From positions 1-64,000 of the forward strand of contig NZ_LGKN01000004.1 of the NCBI RefSeq assembly GCF_001306175.1: a stretch of 64,000 nucleotides of DNA. The letters run 5' to 3'. The position numbers and the translations under genes were made by a program. Within the stretch, counting starts at the first letter, position 1. Every line of letters begins with the position of its first letter. Shown in pieces: positions 60,703-64,000 of the stretch. This DNA comes from Ardenticatena maritima (GTDB taxonomy: Bacteria > Chloroflexota > Anaerolineae > Ardenticatenales > Ardenticatenaceae). The notes beneath the pieces were generated by a model. The model saw only the letters and a program-made list of their open reading frames with translations, searched no databases and had not been told where the DNA came from.

Positions 60703-61254
60703 CTATGGCAACACGGGTTTGATATACTCTTCGACCACCCACCCCTGCACCTGGCTATCCACTTTCTGCACCTTCCACCACACAAACCCATCAACCTCTT
60801 GAGGTCCATCCACAATCACAAGCCGTGTTCCTTCCGGCAACAATTCGACAATGGCAAACGTGACGCCGGGTCCCTCGCGCATGTTCAACCCTAAGCCGTC
60901 GGTATTGACAACTTCAACCGTCACGCCAATGCCAACAGTCGTCGGTACAGCGGGCGTCTGGGTCGGTTCAGGCGCCACAGTTATCGTGGGCAAGGCGGTT
61001 GGCGACGGTCCCGGTGTAAAGGTTGCCAATGCGGCGGTCGCTACCACGTTCCCAGGTGAAGTTGTACCGGGGAGCGTTGTCTCCGGCTCACGACGGCAAC
61101 TCAGCGCCACCAACACCACGACAAGCACGAGCCCCAAGACAAGCATGGAAAGCAAGGTACGCAAACGCACGCTTGTTATGTCAACACCACGTCCTCGACG
61201 GGTGCGCTTTGACGATGGCTCAAATTCCGAGCGTGGGTCAAATGTGCCGGGCAT
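60703..61254 (-). CDS. Membrane-anchored SH3b-domain protein
   Basis: The 183-residue protein has a basic cytoplasmic head (SSKRTRRGRG), a membrane helix (~34-52, LLSMLVLGLVLVVVLVAL), a Thr/Pro-rich spacer and a C-terminal bacterial SH3 domain (LGLNMREGPGVTFAIVELLPEG, WWKVQ, GWVVEEYI), which commonly binds cell-wall peptides. It is the first gene of an operon with the M23 peptidase, UDG and PASTA pseudokinase, and starts with ATG 61254 behind AGGTGACCT. The combination points to cell-wall sensing or maintenance for the three membrane proteins; UDG is the outlier. Confidence 0.85.
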   Translation of the reverse strand: MPGTFDPRSEFEPSSKRTRRGRGVDITSVRLRTLLSMLVLGLVLVVVLVALSCRREPETTLPGTTSPGNVVATAALATFTPGPSPTALPTITVAPEPTQTPAVPTTVGIGVTVEVVNTDGLGLNMREGPGVTFAIVELLPEGTRLVIVDGPQEVDGFVWWKVQKVDSQVQGWVVEEYIKPVLP

Positions 61255-61302
61255 AGGTCACCTGTCTGCTCGTTTCTTTTTCGCTCCTGCAAGCGGACTC
61301 TG

Positions 61303-61330
61303 ATTATAAGAAGGTTCGCGCGAATGGCAA
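61303..61330 (-). promoter_or_regulatory. Promoter of the SH3b operon
   Basis: -35 TTGCCA (61325-61330), 16-bp spacer, -10 TATAAT (61303-61308), about 49 bp before ATG 61254. Confidence 0.8.
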
Positions 61331-61437
61331 CGCTTTCACTTTGACGCCGCCACGCGCAAGACATGTATTTTTTCCTTTTGCGTTGCCTCTATGAGCATAC
61401 ATGACAAAACGTTTCACAATCTCACCCTTCTTTCTCA

Positions 61438-61466
61438 TTGACGAACGAGCATTTGTCGCATACGAT
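61438..61466 (+). promoter_or_regulatory. Predicted promoter of the GH57 gene
   Basis: -35 TTGACG (61438-61443), 17-bp spacer, -10 TACGAT (61461-61466), 60 bp before ATG 61526. Confidence 0.6.
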
Positions 61467-61525
61467 GAGCATGCATTTATTTGCCAGGCTTATCAAATCA
61501 GGTACATTGCAAAAGAGGCTTTTCA

Positions 61526-62965
61526 ATGATGAAAAACGCTGCGCTTTGTATTCACGGTCATTTTTATCAACCCCCTCGGCACGACCCAATCACGGGAGAA
61601 ATTCCCAAAGAGCCGGGGGCTGAACCCTATCACAACTGGAATGAGCGCATTCATGCGGAATGCTACGAACCGAATGCACGCTTGGGCAATTTTCAGCGCA
61701 TCAGTTTCAACATTGGCCCCACCCTCTTCGCCTGGATGGAAACGTACGACCCCGCTACGGTGCGCGCCATCATCGAACAAGACCGCGCCAATGTTGCCCA
61801 GTTTGGCGTAGGCAACGCGATCGCGCAAGCCTACAACCACACCATTTTGCCCCTCGCCGCCTACATGGACAAAGTCACTCAGGTGCGCTGGGGGATTGCT
61901 GAATTTGAGCATCGCTTCGGGCGCAAACCGGAGGGCATGTGGCTGCCTGAAACAGCGGTGGACACGGAAACCTTATGCGTGCTTGCCGACCATGGCATCA
62001 CGTTTACCATTCTGGCGCCCTGGCAGGCACAAGACCCACACCTGGACACAGGACGCGCGTATCGCGTTCCCTTGCCCCACGGGCGCAGTATCAACGTCTT
62101 TTTCTACCACCCGTCGCTGAGCAGTACCATCAGTTTTGACCCCACAGCGACCGCCAATGCGGACGAGTTCTTTGCCACACGCCTGCGCCCTTTGCTCGAA
62201 CAGCCCATGCCAGATGGTGAACCACGCCTTGTGCTGCTCGCCTCAGATGGCGAACTGTACGGGCACCATCAACCCTTCCGCGATTACTTCTTGCAATACC
62301 TGTTGACCACAACAGCCCCGTGCAATGGGGTTGACGTCACATTCCCCGCTCGTTGGCTACGTGAGCACCCTGCTCGCGCCATCATGCACATTCGCGACAA
62401 CACCTCATGGAGTTGCCACCACGGTGTCTTGCGATGGTCGGGCATGTGCCCATGCACACCTGACGGCGGCGCGTGGAAAGAGGCGTTTCGTGATGCGATG
62501 AACCGCATTGGCGCTATGCTGGATGGCGTGTACGTCGAACATGTGCAACCGTACATTTCCAACGTGTGGGAATTGCGTCATCGCTACATCGAAGTCATTT
62601 TGGGGCACCGTTCGGCTGAAGACCTGATTTGGGAAATGGCGGGCAAGCGTCTCGATGCAGAAATCACCCAGGCCATCGCTCTGCTGCTGAAATCACAGCA
62701 CGCGCGCCAACAAATGTTCACCTCATGCGGTTGGTTCTTCGAGGACTTTGACCGCATTGAACCCAAAAACAACGTTGCGTACGCGACCCAAGCGGTGTGG
62801 TTCGCCCAACAAGCCACACATCGCACCCTTGCACCAACCGCCGCGGCACGATTGCGTGCGGTGCAAAGTCGTCGCACGGGTTTACGCGGCGATACCATCT
62901 TCTGGCAATATTGGGCGCAGTGGCAACATCTCGCCGCAGCATACGCATTCGCACACCGGGGGTAG
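61526..62965 (+). CDS. Glycoside hydrolase family 57 protein
   Basis: GH57 enzymes are amylase- or branching-type hydrolases, many from thermophiles. The 479-residue protein opens with CIHGHFYQPPRHDP (conserved motif I, H-x-H-x-Y-Q-P), then FNIGPTLFAWME, WLPETAVD (region with the nucleophilic Glu) and LLASDGELYGHHQP (acid/base Asp). It is shorter than classic GH57 branching enzymes and matches the DUF3536-like GH57 group of unassigned specificity. There is no signal peptide, so it acts in the cytosol, possibly on glycogen or maltodextrin. ATG 61526 follows AAAAGAGGC; the next ATG (61529) is equally possible. Confidence 0.88.
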   Translation: MMKNAALCIHGHFYQPPRHDPITGEIPKEPGAEPYHNWNERIHAECYEPNARLGNFQRISFNIGPTLFAWMETYDPATVRAIIEQDRANVAQFGVGNAIAQAYNHTILPLAAYMDKVTQVRWGIAEFEHRFGRKPEGMWLPETAVDTETLCVLADHGITFTILAPWQAQDPHLDTGRAYRVPLPHGRSINVFFYHPSLSSTISFDPTATANADEFFATRLRPLLEQPMPDGEPRLVLLASDGELYGHHQPFRDYFLQYLLTTTAPCNGVDVTFPARWLREHPARAIMHIRDNTSWSCHHGVLRWSGMCPCTPDGGAWKEAFRDAMNRIGAMLDGVYVEHVQPYISNVWELRHRYIEVILGHRSAEDLIWEMAGKRLDAEITQAIALLLKSQHARQQMFTSCGWFFEDFDRIEPKNNVAYATQAVWFAQQATHRTLAPTAAARLRAVQSRRTGLRGDTIFWQYWAQWQHLAAAYAFAHRG

Positions 62966-62989
62966 CACCCAGGTATCGCAGCAAATCAA

Positions 62990-63014
62990 AAAGCGGGGGC
63001 GCGTGCCCCCGCTT
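62990..63014. terminator. Bidirectional intrinsic terminator
   Basis: An 11-bp perfect stem AAAGCGGGGGC / GCCCCCGCTTT with a three-base loop, between the convergent GH57 and hpf genes. Confidence 0.85.
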
Positions 63015-63032
63015 TGTTCGTCCGGGCTTCAA

Positions 63033-63602
63033 CTAGACAAGTTCGGGAATAATCAAGCCGTAGGTACCATCGCGGCGACGATAGACCACGTTCACCTGCC
63101 CTTCATCGGGGTTGTAGAAGATGAAGAAGTTATGCCCCAACAATTCCATCTGCTCGATGGCTTCTTCGGGCGTCATGGGCCCCATGGCGAAACGCTTGAC
63201 GCGCACCAACTTCAACGGCGCCTCACCGGCGTCTTCCAGTTCTTGCAAATCAGCCAGGCGTTCGTTCATCGCGGCTTCCACCTTGTGCTGGTGGCGTGCG
63301 CGCGCGACACGTTTCCCTTTGTACTTCTCAATCTGGCGGTGCATCTTATCCATGACCATGTCAATGGCCGAATACAAATCAGCCGAGCGCTCCTCGCCAC
63401 GGAGCACCGCCCCACGCCCGTCAAACAGGGTCACCTCCACAACATTGCGTTTGGTGGCATCTTTCGTATGCTCGTGGCGCAATTCCACAACAGCCTCGGT
63501 CGCTTCCGGCAGGTATCGTTCGAGCTTGCCAATCTTCTTCGACAGATACTCCTCTACGCGGTCGTTCACTTCGATACCGTTGCCGATGACTCGAATGTCC
63601 AT
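63033..63602 (-). CDS. hpf: Ribosome hibernation promoting factor, long form
   Basis: Long HPF pairs 70S ribosomes into inactive 100S dimers in starvation or stress. The 189 residues include the N-terminal S30AE domain (~1-100: IRVIGNGIEVNDRVEEYLSKK in part, YLPEATEAVVELRHE, AIDMVMDKMHRQIEKYK) and the C-terminal dimerisation domain (~130-185: VRVKRFAMGPMTPEEAIEQM, GHNFFIFYNPDEG, VVYRRRDGTYGLI). Both parts are complete. GGAGAGGAGGCGCT lies before ATG 63602. It has its own promoter and shares a terminator with the GH57 gene. Confidence 0.95.
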   Translation of the reverse strand: MDIRVIGNGIEVNDRVEEYLSKKIGKLERYLPEATEAVVELRHEHTKDATKRNVVEVTLFDGRGAVLRGEERSADLYSAIDMVMDKMHRQIEKYKGKRVARARHQHKVEAAMNERLADLQELEDAGEAPLKLVRVKRFAMGPMTPEEAIEQMELLGHNFFIFYNPDEGQVNVVYRRRDGTYGLIIPELV

Positions 63603-63655
63603 AGCGCCTCCTCTCCTTTGAGTCCACTACCGGCTCGATTGCCAGTAGTGCGCAA

Positions 63656-63684
63656 ATCGTACCATGCGGGCAAGTCAGCGTCAA
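63656..63684 (-). promoter_or_regulatory. Predicted promoter of hpf
   Basis: -35 TTGACG (63679-63684), 17-bp spacer, -10 TACGAT (63656-63661): the same hexamers and spacing as the GH57 promoter. Confidence 0.7.
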
Positions 63685-63717
63685 GCGACAAAATACGTTC
63701 ACACGTGATGACCTCTC

Positions 63718-64000
63718 TCACTTTGTGGAAGGGGGTAAACTGCGGCTCAGCACCACGCCCACAACCATTGCAGCGCCACACGCGCGAAACACCTCAGCAC
63801 ATGCGCTCATTGTCGCGCCTGTGGTGCACACATCATCAACCAGAAGCACACGCCGCCCTTCAAGGGAGAGGGCTGTATCCCCCGCAATTGCGAATGCGCC
63901 AGCCACATTGCGCAACCGCTCCCGACGTGAAAGTCCCACCTGCGGCGGGGTTTCTCGTGTGCGTGTCAACGCTTCCACAGAAGGCGCGCCAATTTCACGC
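63718..64000 (-). CDS. ComF-family phosphoribosyltransferase-like protein, 3' part only
   Basis: The frame runs off the right edge of the window, so only the last ~93 residues are seen. They hold the type I phosphoribosyltransferase PRPP-binding motif VLLVDDVCTTGATM and the preceding RRERLRNVAGAF, the usual ComF arrangement (competence-related ComFC/GntX type). The end PPSTK is close to the hpf promoter. The N-terminal zinc-finger part expected of ComF would lie beyond 64000. It probably acts in DNA uptake or in nucleotide salvage; the role is unproven. Confidence 0.8.
   Translation of the reverse strand, partial: REIGAPSVEALTRTRETPPQVGLSRRERLRNVAGAFAIAGDTALSLEGRRVLLVDDVCTTGATMSACAEVFRACGAAMVVGVVLSRSLPPSTK

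Overview
The window looks like chromosomal DNA of a filamentous, aerobic, monoderm Chloroflexota bacterium, possibly close to Ardenticatena or Anaerolineae. This is an inference from gene content. There are secreted Thr/Pro-rich proteins, a sortase with an N-terminal four-Cys module, a LysM protein, an M23 peptidase and a PASTA (pseudo)kinase, but no outer-membrane genes. A RarA ATPase carries the long C-terminal extension known from cyanobacteria and Chloroflexi, and SCO1 and PCu(A)C proteins imply a copper-containing terminal oxidase. Genes are dense, with many 4-bp ATGA overlaps and consensus-like sigma-70 promoters. No rRNA, tRNA, CRISPR array or transposase was recognised.

Left end (1-2.5 kb): this part is accessory and resembles an integron cassette array. 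It has five attC-like sites, small orphan genes (a PH-like protein, a CPBP-type membrane protease), and two copies of a cassette without a convincing gene. No integrase is inside the window; the orientation predicts one to the left. From 2.5 to 8.7 kb come an orphan protein, an SdpI-family membrane protein, a ThDP-dependent acetolactate-synthase-like enzyme, and a thioesterase / membrane protein / ParB-like-USP operon.

Centre-left (8.7-25.7 kb): a large divergent signalling locus. The minus strand carries a nine-gene chemosensory operon: receiver-GGEEF diguanylate cyclase, MCP, CheW, CheA, CheC, CheD, CheY, CheB, CheR. The plus strand, starting 200 bp away, carries a tightly packed operon: a secreted LysM protein, a secreted clan GH-A hydrolase-like protein, a lipoprotein, a receiver with a degenerate GGDEF domain that keeps the RxxD inhibitory site, and a BarA-like hybrid histidine kinase. 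No flagellar or pilus gene is present. The arrangement suggests a chemosensory / c-di-GMP system coupled to cell-surface proteins, and it is the best candidate here for an undescribed system.

Centre (25.7-40.2 kb): nadE and rnhB, two Thr/Pro-rich secreted or anchored proteins (one with twelve 42-bp repeats), rarA, a 1503-residue subtilase, the primary sigma factor and an MFS exporter.

Right (40.2-64 kb): glycosyltransferases and an RmlD-like reductase alternating with mdh, rlmI, a patatin-like protein, an orphan hydantoinase B and an FG-GAP/ASPIC protein. Then come a sortase, a short HAD-folB-moeA-methyltransferase-MazG run, copper/oxidase assembly factors, a four-gene operon (SH3b, M23, cysteine-free family-4 UDG, PASTA pseudokinase), a GH57 enzyme, hpf, and the C-terminal end of a ComF-type phosphoribosyltransferase cut by the window edge.
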